This document shows, in pieces, positions 49,234-58,632 of a stretch of 64,000 bases of DNA. Every line of letters begins with the position of its first letter. Within the stretch, counting starts at the first letter, position 1. The notes beneath the pieces are model-generated. The model saw nothing but the letters and a program-made list of their open reading frames with translations, was not told where the DNA came from and made no database searches. The DNA lies in the NCBI RefSeq assembly GCF_018100905.1, contig NZ_JAGJEG010000002.1, positions 1 through 64,000 on the forward strand. Reading direction: 5' to 3'. Position numbers and translations under genes: made by a program. Source of the DNA: Pseudoalteromonas sp. MMG010 (GTDB lineage Bacteria; Pseudomonadota; Gammaproteobacteria; Enterobacterales; Alteromonadaceae).

Positions 49234-50073
49234 TTAATGTTTAAACTTTCTAATTTGTACAATCATGCCCATACGAGGGTGATCAAAATAGTGTATTTGT
49301 GAACTAATAACACGCTTAAATTGAGAAAAACGAGCAAGTTCAATATCACCATTGTCTAAAGGTTGCTTGATATCAAAGTTTGCCGTTATGTATAAATAAT
49401 GGCGTAAATGGATCTTAAAAAGACCATCAAGCTCCCAATTAGGGGCCGTGTCATTATCTCTGTCTTCATTATCACTGTGAGCGTTAATTAAGCTAATATA
49501 ATCAGTGTTATATTTATCATCTTGGGGGAAACTAGCTGCTTGAAGTGTTTCTAGCTGCTTACCTGCATATAAATGTATACTCGGTGCACGGCTTTTACTT
49601 TGCCCTTCAAAACGCCAACCCGTGTGAAGCAAAGGTGTTAAACCTTTACGATCGAGGGAGCGCTTTTGTGCAACAAACTGTAACTGTTCTGGAGCGAGTA
49701 AATAGGGCTTATCCATTGAATCTAATGCCGGCGCTAAGGGCAATACGGGTAACTGACTAAAGCCTTGTACCGGTTCTAAGTTACTGTTACATAAGCTATC
49801 TGTATGATTAGGGAAAATAGCGGATTGCTGTTTTTTTATAAAGTTACTATCCCCATTAATACAGGCTTGCATTGCTTGTTCGTTAAATATTGGGGTGAGT
49901 AAATCGAGAGTGTTTTTATCACTTATTGCCTCATGCTTTAGTGTAAAGTCTTCTTGTAAATACGGCGCTGGTCGTTGTTTGAATATTAACACTTCAACTT
50001 CAAACCAACGCTCAGCAAATACACTATTGCTGGCAACTAAACACATTATTAAACATACATTTCTTAGCAACAT
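49234..50073 (-). CDS. csiV: CsiV family protein
   Basis: 279 residues, signal peptide cleaved near residue 20 (SNSVFA). The start of the mature protein, RWFEVEVLIFKQ, is the CsiV signature. In Vibrio cholerae CsiV is a periplasmic protein that activates PBP1A through LpoA and gives resistance to D-amino acids. As in Vibrio it lies directly after mfd: the mfd stop and its ATG overlap (TAATG). The C-terminal FSQFKRVISSQIHYFDHPRMGMIVQIRK is conserved. Confidence 0.85.
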   Translation of the reverse strand: MLLRNVCLIMCLVASNSVFAERWFEVEVLIFKQRPAPYLQEDFTLKHEAISDKNTLDLLTPIFNEQAMQACINGDSNFIKKQQSAIFPNHTDSLCNSNLEPVQGFSQLPVLPLAPALDSMDKPYLLAPEQLQFVAQKRSLDRKGLTPLLHTGWRFEGQSKSRAPSIHLYAGKQLETLQAASFPQDDKYNTDYISLINAHSDNEDRDNDTAPNWELDGLFKIHLRHYLYITANFDIKQPLDNGDIELARFSQFKRVISSQIHYFDHPRMGMIVQIRKFKH

Positions 50074-53000
50074 TAATGGCTAACCTTTTTTTCGAAATCT
50101 GCAATCATTGCAGTGACCATTTTTAAGCGTTCACGAGCATTAGGCTCGTTAATTGCAAAGCGCAATTTATTTGCACCATCCATTTTATACACGCTAGGTG
50201 CACTTTGTATCAAGCCTATAATGAAGCTAGGATTAACCTTGGTATTTTGGCTAAATTCAAAATAGCCGCCTTTTGGATTCGCTTCAATCTTTTTAATGCC
50301 TAATTCACTGGCGCGAATTTTAAGTTGCTGCAAACTAAATAAGTTTTTAGTGGCATCAGGTAATAATCCAAAGCGATCAATAAGCTCAACTTGCAATTCG
50401 TCCATATCGGCTACACTAGCACAACTTGCAACCCGCTTATACATGCCTAATCGGGCATTTACATCGTATATGTAGTCATCAGGGAGTAATGCAGGTAACT
50501 TTAAATCGACTTCAGTTTGTTGTTGTAAAAGGTTTTCAAGCGTGGGCTCTTTGCCATTTTTTAATGCATTGACTGCTTGTTCTAGCATTTCCATATACAA
50601 GGTAAAACCAATACTTTGCATTTGTCCTGATTGATCATCACCAAGTAGCTCACCCGCACCGCGTATTTCTAAATCATGTGTTGCTAGGGCAAAACCGGCA
50701 CCTAAATCTTCTAGGGATTCAATTGCTTGTAATCGTTTAACCGAATCTTTTGAAAGCGCTTTGGGATTTCCTGTTAATAAATAAGCATAAGCTTGATGAT
50801 GACTACGTCCAACTCGTCCGCGTAACTGATGCAACTGTGCTAGACCCAGTTTATCGGCACGATCCATTATAATGGTATTAGCGGTAGGTACATCAATACC
50901 TGTTTCAATAATAGTGGTACACACTAATACATTATATTTTTGGTGATAAAAATCACTCATAATATGTTCAAGAGTTTGTTCGCGCATTTGGCCATGTGCT
51001 GTTGTGACACTGGCTTCTGGCACCCATTCACTAATTTCTTGAGCAACACGTTCGATGGTTTCTACATTGTTATGTAAAAAGTATACTTGTCCACCACGTT
51101 TAATTTCTCTCAGTACCGCTTCTCTAATTAAGTCACTATCGCGTTGACGAACAAATGTTTTAACCGCTAAACGCTTTGCCGGGGCCGTGGCGATAATTGA
51201 TAAATCTCGCATACCACTCATAGCCATATTTAAGGTACGAGGTATCGGGGTGGCTGTAAGCGTTAGAATATCGACATCGGCACGAAGCGCTTTTATTTTT
51301 TCTTTTTGACGAACTCCAAAGCGGTGCTCTTCATCAACAATTAATAAACCTAAATCATGAAAGTTAATATCAGCTTGAATCAGTTTATGCGTACCAATGA
51401 CAATATCAAGCTTGCCATTGGCCATTTTTTCTAATGTTTCTTTTTGTTCTTTAGTTGAATTAAATCGAGAAAGCACACCAACTTCAATAGGAAAGTCGGC
51501 AAATCGGTCTTTAAAGTTTTCAAAGTGTTGTTGAGCTAATAGGGTGGTTGGCACTAATACTGCGACTTGTTTATTATCATTCACTGCAACAAACGCTGCG
51601 CGCATGGCTACTTCAGTTTTACCAAAGCCAACATCACCACACACTAATCTATCCATGGCTAGTTTTGATTGCATATCGCCGAGCACTGACTCGATTGCAT
51701 TTCTTTGATCGTCCGTTTCTTCAAATGGGAAACTGTCGCTAAACTGTCTATATGACGCGCCATCTAAAGCAAATTTATTACCCGGTTTTGCTTGGCGCTG
51801 GGCATAAATATCTAAAAGTTCGGCAGCGACATCTCGTACTTTTTCAGCCGCTCGTTTTTTAGCTTTATCCCATGCATCTGAGCCTAATTTATGCAGTGGT
51901 GCGGTTTCTTCTTGTCCACCAGAGTAACGGCTCAACATATGCAACCCCGATACAGGGACATATAATTTAGCTTCGCCCGCATAGGTAATTGTAACAAACT
52001 CAGTTACAACACCTGCTGCATCAATAGTCTGTAAACCTTGATAACGACCAACACCGTGATCAAGATGGACAATTGGCTGACCTTCTTTAAGCTCTGCTAA
52101 ATTACGAATTAATGCATCTTGGCTCGCTTCGTATTTATGTTTTCGGCGCCGACGCTGAGATACTTTTATCCCTAACAATTCTTGCTCGGTAATAATGCTC
52201 AGGCTTGGTTTAGTCCCTATAACAACACTTTGTTCAAGAGGGCTGACAATCAGGCCAACATCGTTACTGCTTTGTAAAAACAGTTCTAAAGAATCAAATT
52301 CTTTTAATTTTAACCCACTTGGTTTAATCACATTTAACAGCGATTCGCGTCGTCCATCAGACTCTACACTTAATACTATGCGGCTTTTTTTCTTTTTTAT
52401 CTCACTGACATACTTTATAAAGTCGCCATAGGGTTCATGCTGTTTATGATCAATTCTTATAGGGGGTAATTCGCTTACGGCTAAATTTTTATTCCCTGCT
52501 TTTGTTGCCAGTTTTGCCTGAGATAATCGAATACGTGAAAAGTTAGCTAAGTTTCCAAATAGCTCATTAATTGGTTGATAAAGCTCATTGGGTGCAAGCA
52601 GAGGGCGTAGAGGATCTACACGGCGATTTTCATATCGGACATTAACATCGTGCCAAAAGTTATCTGCTGCGTGCTCTAAATCGCCCAGCTGCATGACGGT
52701 TGTAGAGGGAGGTAAATAATCAAAAATATTAGCCAACTGGTCAAAAAACAATGGCATGTAATATTCAATACCAGCAGGCCAGGTCCCTTTAGTGACTTGC
52801 ATATAAACTGAGTCTTGCTCTGAACTGGCACCAAATTTTTCGCGATAATTTATTCTAAATCGCTCAATATCGGCATCATTAGTGGGAAACTCATGAGCAG
52901 GAAGTAACTCTATTTTATCTACTTTTTCGTCAGAGCGTTGGCTTTCAACATCAAATAATCGAATGCTATCTAGCTCGTCATCAAAAAAATCAAGACGAAA

Positions 53001-53546
53001 TGGGTGAGGGCTACCCATAGGGTATAAATCAACAATTGAGCCGCGAATAGCGTATTCACCGTGCTCCATAACTTGCTGAACGTTTAAATAACCCGCTTGT
53101 TCTAGATTTTGCCTAAGTAAATGGCTATCTAACTTATCGCCTACTTTAAAATTTAAAGTAGAGCCGTAAATAAATGAGGCCGGAGCTGTACGCAGCATTA
53201 AAGTAGATACAGGGACAATTAATACACTACGTTGTTCATTTTTTAGGGTATTTAATGTGGCTAACCGTGCCGAAATGATATCTTGATGTGGCGAGAAATG
53301 GTCATAAGGTAAAGTCTCCCAATCAGGGAATACCATCACAGGATGATCGGGCAATAAATAATCAAGTTCTGTTTCTAGGCGCAAGGCACTGGGTGTGTCG
53401 GGTGTTACAATCAACACCAGATCATCGTGTTGCTTAACTCCTTGGGCAATTGCCAAACTAAGGCCACTGCCAGTTAATTGCCCCCATTGAATTTTATCTT
53501 TTTGAGATTTTACCCAAGGCAGGGCTGCCAGTTGCTCAAACGCCAT
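50073..53546 (-). CDS. mfd: Transcription-repair coupling factor Mfd
   Basis: 1157 residues; E. coli Mfd is 1148. UvrB-like N-terminus (about 1-330), RNA polymerase interaction domain (about 480-560, LDHGVGRYQGLQTI), translocase with Walker A GDVGFGKTEVAMRAAF (about 635) and DEEH box IVDEEHRFGV, TRG motif region, and a C-terminal UvrA-blocking domain. It removes stalled RNA polymerase and recruits UvrA. No LexA site seen upstream. Gene order mfd-csiV is conserved. Confidence 0.97.
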   Translation of the reverse strand: MAFEQLAALPWVKSQKDKIQWGQLTGSGLSLAIAQGVKQHDDLVLIVTPDTPSALRLETELDYLLPDHPVMVFPDWETLPYDHFSPHQDIISARLATLNTLKNEQRSVLIVPVSTLMLRTAPASFIYGSTLNFKVGDKLDSHLLRQNLEQAGYLNVQQVMEHGEYAIRGSIVDLYPMGSPHPFRLDFFDDELDSIRLFDVESQRSDEKVDKIELLPAHEFPTNDADIERFRINYREKFGASSEQDSVYMQVTKGTWPAGIEYYMPLFFDQLANIFDYLPPSTTVMQLGDLEHAADNFWHDVNVRYENRRVDPLRPLLAPNELYQPINELFGNLANFSRIRLSQAKLATKAGNKNLAVSELPPIRIDHKQHEPYGDFIKYVSEIKKKKSRIVLSVESDGRRESLLNVIKPSGLKLKEFDSLELFLQSSNDVGLIVSPLEQSVVIGTKPSLSIITEQELLGIKVSQRRRRKHKYEASQDALIRNLAELKEGQPIVHLDHGVGRYQGLQTIDAAGVVTEFVTITYAGEAKLYVPVSGLHMLSRYSGGQEETAPLHKLGSDAWDKAKKRAAEKVRDVAAELLDIYAQRQAKPGNKFALDGASYRQFSDSFPFEETDDQRNAIESVLGDMQSKLAMDRLVCGDVGFGKTEVAMRAAFVAVNDNKQVAVLVPTTLLAQQHFENFKDRFADFPIEVGVLSRFNSTKEQKETLEKMANGKLDIVIGTHKLIQADINFHDLGLLIVDEEHRFGVRQKEKIKALRADVDILTLTATPIPRTLNMAMSGMRDLSIIATAPAKRLAVKTFVRQRDSDLIREAVLREIKRGGQVYFLHNNVETIERVAQEISEWVPEASVTTAHGQMREQTLEHIMSDFYHQKYNVLVCTTIIETGIDVPTANTIIMDRADKLGLAQLHQLRGRVGRSHHQAYAYLLTGNPKALSKDSVKRLQAIESLEDLGAGFALATHDLEIRGAGELLGDDQSGQMQSIGFTLYMEMLEQAVNALKNGKEPTLENLLQQQTEVDLKLPALLPDDYIYDVNARLGMYKRVASCASVADMDELQVELIDRFGLLPDATKNLFSLQQLKIRASELGIKKIEANPKGGYFEFSQNTKVNPSFIIGLIQSAPSVYKMDGANKLRFAINEPNARERLKMVTAMIADFEKKVSH

Positions 53547-53584
53547 TTAATACTCCACAGTTCATTCGCTTATTAGCGCAATAA

Positions 53585-54478
53585 TTAGTCACGGTAAATT
53601 TTTGTTAAATCTTGATATTGGTCAATTCTACGGTCTCGTAAAAATGGCCATATACGTCTTACGTTTTCTGAGCGAGATTGATCAATATTTACTGTTAAAA
53701 CCTGTTCTTTATCATTTGTTGCCTCGGCTAATAGCTCACCTTGAGGACCTGCAATAAATGAATTGCCCCAAAAGGTAATCCCCGCACTATGCCCACTTGG
53801 GTCATTCTCATGCCCTACACGGTTACAGCTAATAACAGGTACACCATTAGCGACGGCGTGAGCACGTTGAGAAATAACCCATGCATCTTTTTGTCGGGTT
53901 TGCTCAGCGTCATCATCACGTGGATCCCAGCCAATCGCGGTTGGGTAAATTAATACTTCAGCCCCTGCCATTGCCATAAGCCTAGCCGCTTCAGGAAACC
54001 ATTGATCCCAACATACTAATACCCCTAATTTACCTACCGAGGTTTGAATAGGCTCAAAACCTAAATCCCCTGGGGTGAAGTAAAATTTTTCGTAAAAACC
54101 AGGATCATCAGGAATATGCATTTTACGGTATTTACCCGCAATGCTGCCATCTTGCTCAAGCACGACTGCGGTATTGTGGTACAAACCCGCAGCTCGTTTT
54201 TCAAATAAAGAAGCAACAATCACCACACCTAACTCTTTTGCTAAGGTCGCTAATGTATTACTTGTGGGTCCTGGGATAGTTTCTGCTAAGTCAAACGTAT
54301 TAACATCTTCGGTTTGACAAAAATATAAGCTGCGGTGTAATTCTTGTAAGACAATGAGTTTTGCACCTTGCTCGGCTGCTTTTTTTATACCCGCTATTGA
54401 GGCTGATAAGTTTTTCTCGTTGTCGCAGCTATTACTTTGTTGTACTAATGCAACCGTTAACGTCGAAGGGGATGTCAT
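53585..54478 (-). CDS. aguB: N-carbamoylputrescine amidase
   Basis: 297 residues of the nitrilase/CN-hydrolase family. Catalytic triad: Glu of QELHRSLYF, Lys of KYRKMHIPDD and Cys of VCWDQWFPEAAR (about 148-159). It converts N-carbamoylputrescine to putrescine, CO2 and ammonia. The family assignment to AguB rests on close fit of these motifs and on the directly adjoining aguA, whose stop overlaps its ATG as TAATG. Confidence 0.93.
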   Translation of the reverse strand: MTSPSTLTVALVQQSNSCDNEKNLSASIAGIKKAAEQGAKLIVLQELHRSLYFCQTEDVNTFDLAETIPGPTSNTLATLAKELGVVIVASLFEKRAAGLYHNTAVVLEQDGSIAGKYRKMHIPDDPGFYEKFYFTPGDLGFEPIQTSVGKLGVLVCWDQWFPEAARLMAMAGAEVLIYPTAIGWDPRDDDAEQTRQKDAWVISQRAHAVANGVPVISCNRVGHENDPSGHSAGITFWGNSFIAGPQGELLAEATNDKEQVLTVNIDQSRSENVRRIWPFLRDRRIDQYQDLTKIYRD

Positions 54479-55527
54479 TACTGTGCTCCTGCTAGAAAGC
54501 CGTTGGGCAATTGCATGGTGATACAGTGCAAGCTGCCAAATTGTTCAATAATTGCTAAACAGTTAACTGCAATTATTTTATGTTCAGGGTATGCCTTTTG
54601 AATTTGTTGTACTGCAAGTTCATCGTTGTCATCATCATAAGTGGGTACTAATACCACATTATTAATAATTAAATAGTTAGCATAGGTAGCTGGTAAACGA
54701 TTATTTTCACTATCAAAAACCGCTTTAGGCCACGGCAGTGCAATTAATTGATAAGGCTCATTTTGCAGTGTGGTAAAATGTTTTAGCTGGTTTTCCATGG
54801 CCGTTAAGGCTTGGTAATGTTCATCTTCTGGCTCGTCGCACTGCACATAGACAAGTGTATTGTTAGGAGCAAAACGAACCAAAGTATCAATGTGGCTATC
54901 TGTGTCATCGCCGGCTAAAAAGCCATGGTCAACCCATAAAAAACCGCTTGCGCCTAGGTGTTCAGTTAAATAGTTTTCTATATCTTTTTGGCTTAAGTGC
55001 GGGTTTCGATTCGGATTGAGCAAACATTCACGGGTGGTAAGTAACACGCCATGCTCATTAATTTCAATACCACCGCCTTCAAGTACCACACTATGTTGTT
55101 GATACTGTGCGCGGGTGCATAGTGATGTAACCAATTGACTATTTATTTTATTGTCTAACTCGCTGGCAAATTTATTACCCCAGCCGTTAAACGTAAAATC
55201 ATGAATTTTTAAAGAGGTGGGGTTATTTATATCACCACAACTAAGTGGGCCGTGGTCGCGTGCCCAGGTATCATTAGTTGGTGTTATAACAAAATGTACC
55301 TTCTCTAAATTAATATTGGCATTTTGTAAACGATTTTGAATATGGGCTTTAAGGTTGATATCGTGAGCTACAATGATTAATTGTTGCTGGGCAACAATAT
55401 GCGTAGCAAGTTGCAGATATACAGGTTCAACACGTGCTAAATTATCAGCCCAGTCAGTCTCTTTATGTGGCCAAGTTAGCATGACAGCATCTTGCTTAGC
55501 CCATTCTGGTAAAAGTCTAAAGTTCAT
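54478..55527 (-). CDS. aguA: Agmatine deiminase
   Basis: 349 residues, peptidyl-arginine deiminase-like fold. Motifs: WPHKETDWADNLA near the N-terminus, NDTWARDHGPL (about 84-94), GGGIEINEHGVLLTTRECLLN (about 152-172), the His of DSHIDTLVRF (about 210-220) and the catalytic Cys in GSLHCITMQLPNG (about 331-343). It converts agmatine to N-carbamoylputrescine and ammonia, the step before AguB. The two-gene unit supplies putrescine from arginine-derived agmatine. Confidence 0.95.
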   Translation of the reverse strand: MNFRLLPEWAKQDAVMLTWPHKETDWADNLARVEPVYLQLATHIVAQQQLIIVAHDINLKAHIQNRLQNANINLEKVHFVITPTNDTWARDHGPLSCGDINNPTSLKIHDFTFNGWGNKFASELDNKINSQLVTSLCTRAQYQQHSVVLEGGGIEINEHGVLLTTRECLLNPNRNPHLSQKDIENYLTEHLGASGFLWVDHGFLAGDDTDSHIDTLVRFAPNNTLVYVQCDEPEDEHYQALTAMENQLKHFTTLQNEPYQLIALPWPKAVFDSENNRLPATYANYLIINNVVLVPTYDDDNDELAVQQIQKAYPEHKIIAVNCLAIIEQFGSLHCITMQLPNGFLAGAQ

Positions 55528-55584
55528 GAAATTAATATAAAAATTGAAGTGTCGCTAGTTTAGCATTTTAGGCTCAGATGTCAG

Positions 55585-56193
55585 CTATTTCTCACTATCA
55601 GAATCGTTTTTACTTTGCTCTAATTGTTGTCTCTTTTTTAATTGCCTAGTTTGAGCATGTAAACTTGCTCTAACAACTAATTCTTGATCAGTATCTCGAA
55701 TGGCTGTAAATAATAAAGTGTACTGATAATGCTCATCAGCGTGCTTTTCGATTGCAACGACTTGGGTATAACAATAAACGGCCGAAGCTTCATGATGTAG
55801 AAATAATTTGGTTTTAAATGCTTGGCCCATATCGTAGATAGAGGTTGTTGTAAAACGTAATCCACCACCACCATAACTGTCACACTGATTAACACTATCG
55901 TTAGCTTGTTCTGATGCCAAAATATGGCTCATAATCAAATCAATTTTTCTCGATTGAACTTGTAAAAAAGCAGCCAGCTCTTGTGCCATATCACCTAACC
56001 CACGAAGAGGGCGTAAAGAACTTTGCTCTAATTCGCTTACTTCGTTAGCAAGTTTAAATAAAGGTGGGATGTCATCTTCTAAATCGATTTGTGTTTTTGG
56101 GATCTGAGCGTTATCAACGGCAAATAAATTAACTTGTATTTTTTCGTCAATTTGAAAATATTGTTCAAACTCACTTATTTTTTCATTGTTCAT
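55585..56193 (-). CDS. PilZ-domain protein (c-di-GMP receptor candidate)
   Basis: 202 residues, no signal or membrane helix. The N-terminal ~100 residues are helical; the second half has DSYGGGGLRFTTTS (about 104-117), comparable to D/NxSxxG of PilZ, then a beta-rich stretch ending in AIRDTDQELVVRASLHAQTRQLKKRQQ. A full RxxxR motif is not clear (RPLRGLG near 61-67 is a candidate). Binding of c-di-GMP is therefore possible but not shown. Separate from the aguAB unit by 57 bp. Confidence 0.6.
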   Translation of the reverse strand: MNNEKISEFEQYFQIDEKIQVNLFAVDNAQIPKTQIDLEDDIPPLFKLANEVSELEQSSLRPLRGLGDMAQELAAFLQVQSRKIDLIMSHILASEQANDSVNQCDSYGGGGLRFTTTSIYDMGQAFKTKLFLHHEASAVYCYTQVVAIEKHADEHYQYTLLFTAIRDTDQELVVRASLHAQTRQLKKRQQLEQSKNDSDSEK

Positions 56194-56318
56194 TTATTTG
56201 TTCCAGTATAGTTAAACCTAAATCATTATATTAGCTAGGTAGTTACTAAATAGCTAGGTTTGATAGTATTTTAAAAATGTGAGAGCGTGTTGTTTATAAT
56301 GAATTTTTTACTAAACGC

Positions 56319-56358
56319 AAAGAAAAAAGCGGCAAATATCATCCTGATATTTACCGCT
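56319..56358 (-). terminator. Terminator of the exported HAD gene
   Basis: 15-bp stem with one mismatch: plus-strand arms 56328-56342 and 56346-56360 region (AAGCGGCAAATATCA / TGATATTTACCGCTT). On the minus strand it is followed by TTTTTTCTTT. Confidence 0.85.
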
Positions 56359-56382
56359 TGGGTATTGATTTGTTTTAATGTA

Positions 56383-57147
56383 CTACTTAAGTAGAGCGAC
56401 CAATTCAGATAAATCTTTCACGATGTGATCAGGTTTTTTTGCTAATGGGTAAAGTGTTTTACCCGGGCGTGCAATAAATGTGGTTTGTAACCCGGCCTCT
56501 TTAGCACCTGCAACATCCCAACCATGTGCAGCCACCATCATGGCTTGATTTGGCTCAATGTTTAATTTTTTTATTACCCATTCATATGCACGAAGATCGG
56601 GTTTATAGATTTTAATATCTTCTATGCTATAGCGCGCATCAAAAAATGACATTAAACCTGCGTTTTCAAATTGTGTTTTAACACCATTATTTGACGAGTT
56701 AGTTAGGCTGACAAGTTTATACCCCATTGCTTTTAACTGAGTTAGGCCTGCTTTTACATCAGCATGAGGCGGTAAAGATAATAGAGGTGTAACAATGGCT
56801 GTTTTAGCTTGTTCGTTAGTAATCGCAATATTATTATTTTTAGCTACCATAGATAACGCAGCTACGCCTATTTGGCCAAAATCATGATAACTACCGCTCA
56901 CAGTATCAACTAAAGAATGATGCAACATGGTTGAGAACCATAAAGGTAATAAATCTTCGCGGCCACCCAATGCTTTACCCACTGATTCACGCATAGAGGT
57001 TAAATCAAGGAGTGTTTCATTTACGTCAAAAATAAGTACTTTAGGTTTTTCACTATGCTGATGACCCTCATGGGCCTGTGAAATGCTCGGTACTATGCTC
57101 AATACCAGTGACAATGAAATAACTTTCAAAGATGAAATTAATGACAT
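56383..57147 (-). CDS. Exported haloacid dehalogenase type II-like phosphatase/hydrolase
   Basis: 254 residues. Signal peptide MSLISSLKVISLSLVLSIVPS(I)SQA, cleaved near residue 25, leaving His-rich HEGHQHSEK at the mature N-terminus. HAD motif I is FDVNETLLD (about 40-48) with the nucleophile Asp; motif II Thr/Ser in LVSLTNSSN; motif III Lys in IKIYKPD; motif IV in MVAAHGWDVAGAKEAG. The type II layout resembles L-2-haloacid dehalogenase. Those are normally cytoplasmic; secretion is unusual. A Fur-box match lies 94 bp upstream. Substrate unknown. Confidence 0.85.
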   Translation of the reverse strand: MSLISSLKVISLSLVLSIVPSISQAHEGHQHSEKPKVLIFDVNETLLDLTSMRESVGKALGGREDLLPLWFSTMLHHSLVDTVSGSYHDFGQIGVAALSMVAKNNNIAITNEQAKTAIVTPLLSLPPHADVKAGLTQLKAMGYKLVSLTNSSNNGVKTQFENAGLMSFFDARYSIEDIKIYKPDLRAYEWVIKKLNIEPNQAMMVAAHGWDVAGAKEAGLQTTFIARPGKTLYPLAKKPDHIVKDLSELVALLK

Positions 57148-57240
57148 AAAGACTCCTATAAGAATCGTTTTATAAAGTAAATAATCACGGTGAAATTAAC
57201 TAATAATGTAATTTTTAGTGCCGCAATATTATTCAAAAAT

Positions 57241-57259
57241 AATAGTGATTCTCATTATA
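57241..57259. promoter_or_regulatory. Fur-box-like site between the HAD gene and the LysR gene
   Basis: AATAGTGATTCTCATTATA matches the 19-bp Fur consensus GATAATGATAATCATTATC at 14 positions (minus strand TATAATGAGAATCACTATT). It lies 94 bp from the HAD start and 86 bp from the LysR start, so it could control either or both. Confidence 0.6.
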
Positions 57260-57344
57260 TTGTTTTATTTAATTAAATAAAGGTTGCAAAACCGAAAGCT
57301 AGGTTCGAAAATATTAAATACTAATAAATCATGAAATATATTAA

Positions 57345-58223
57345 ATGTATAACTTATCTGACTTAGAAACATTTATTGCTGTTGTTGAAAATAAAGGGGT
57401 TCTTGCCGCGGCTCGTCAGCAAGGTTTATCAGCGGCTACCGTGAGTCATCGACTGAGTAAACTAGAAAAAGAGCTCGCAACTGTGTTGGTATTTAGGGAC
57501 AGTCGACGAGTGAGGTTATCCCCTGAAGGCCATGAATTTTATCGCAGAGTAGGTACTATTATTGAAGCCTTGCATGATGCGGAGCATAGTATTGGGGCAC
57601 GAAGCTCATCGGTCAGTGGTTTATTACGAGTAACAATGCCTCCATGGATTTTCTCAAAATATGTTATGCCTAAACTAAATGAATTTGAAAGGTGTTACCC
57701 AAGCTTACAGTTAGATTTTTTAATTACTGATCATTTTGTTAATGTCGTAAACGACGCACAGGATGTCGCAATAAGGGTAGGGCAATTAACTGATTCAGGG
57801 TTAATCTCTCGCAAAATTGTTAATAATCATCGTATTTTATGCGCAGCCCCCAGTTACCTAGAAAAGTATTCAATGCCAACGACCTTAGCTGAACTTGCAC
57901 AACATTATTGGGTGTGCTTACCTTGGCAGCGTCAATTAAAACTTTTTGATGAGAACAATAAAGTACAACAATTTAATGCTAATGTTCGCTTCACTATTTC
58001 AAATTCAGATAATATGACACAAGCAGCGATAGCAGGTCATGGGATTGCCATTAAATCTAAGATTGCCATTAATGATGACCTAACATCTGGAAGATTAGTT
58101 GAGGTTATGCCCGGGGCATTGGCACAAAATGACGCGCCGGTGTGGTTTTTAAGAGCACAAAATAGTTTAACCACACGTAAAACAGATGTGTTTTACGACT
58201 TTATGAAGTCGTTATTTTCGTAG
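57345..58223 (+). CDS. LysR-family transcription regulator
   Basis: 292 residues. N-terminal winged helix-turn-helix: FIAVVENKGVLAAARQQGLSAATVSHRLSKLEKEL (read as two parts, about 11-45), then an effector-binding domain from about 90 (TMPPWIFSKYVMPKLNEFERCYPSL). It belongs to the branch around the CrgA/PtxR-like regulators with short PBP-type domains. It is divergent from the exported HAD gene, which is the natural target candidate. It ends 1 bp before the next, convergent gene. Confidence 0.9.
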   Translation: MYNLSDLETFIAVVENKGVLAAARQQGLSAATVSHRLSKLEKELATVLVFRDSRRVRLSPEGHEFYRRVGTIIEALHDAEHSIGARSSSVSGLLRVTMPPWIFSKYVMPKLNEFERCYPSLQLDFLITDHFVNVVNDAQDVAIRVGQLTDSGLISRKIVNNHRILCAAPSYLEKYSMPTTLAELAQHYWVCLPWQRQLKLFDENNKVQQFNANVRFTISNSDNMTQAAIAGHGIAIKSKIAINDDLTSGRLVEVMPGALAQNDAPVWFLRAQNSLTTRKTDVFYDFMKSLFS

Positions 58224-58224
58224 C

Positions 58225-58632
58225 TTATAATGCTAACTTAAGTTGCTCTATTTGTGCATTGATCAACGCTATTTCACAGTGTTTATATGTAATGGCGGCT
58301 TTTGTGGCATTAGGCATTTTTAATATATACCGCCACTGACAACTTTGTTCAATAAACTTGTCGTAGCTTAATAAACTTTTTTTAAACAAAGGTAAAATTT
58401 GCGTGTTGCCAGTCGTTTGCTGATTTTCGGTAAGCTCGTAAGTGCGTTTTTCAATCCAGGTTGAGCGAATCCGCTTGGCGGTGTTTATGTCTGAATCTAA
58501 ACATTGAATATAGCTTTTTGCTTGTGTCGGGCTGGCTGATTTTACTAAGCTACAATTTCCTTGTGCAAAAACAGATAAAGAGAAGAAATAACCAGCCACA
58601 GATAATATAAAAAAGGCTTTATTTTTTAGCAT
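58225..58632 (-). CDS. Small exported Cys-containing protein, LprI/DUF1311-like
   Basis: 135 residues. Signal peptide (FFSLSVFAQG, cleaved near 23). Four Cys in the mature part (about 27, 44, 98, 118) suggest two disulfides; the spacing of QSCQWRY and YKHCEIAL is similar to the lysozyme-inhibitor-like LprI/DUF1311 family, a weak match. It overlaps the 3' end of the PhoQ-like kinase gene by 14 nt, so it is probably the last gene of the same operon. Confidence 0.55.
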   Translation of the reverse strand: MLKNKAFFILSVAGYFFSLSVFAQGNCSLVKSASPTQAKSYIQCLDSDINTAKRIRSTWIEKRTYELTENQQTTGNTQILPLFKKSLLSYDKFIEQSCQWRYILKMPNATKAAITYKHCEIALINAQIEQLKLAL

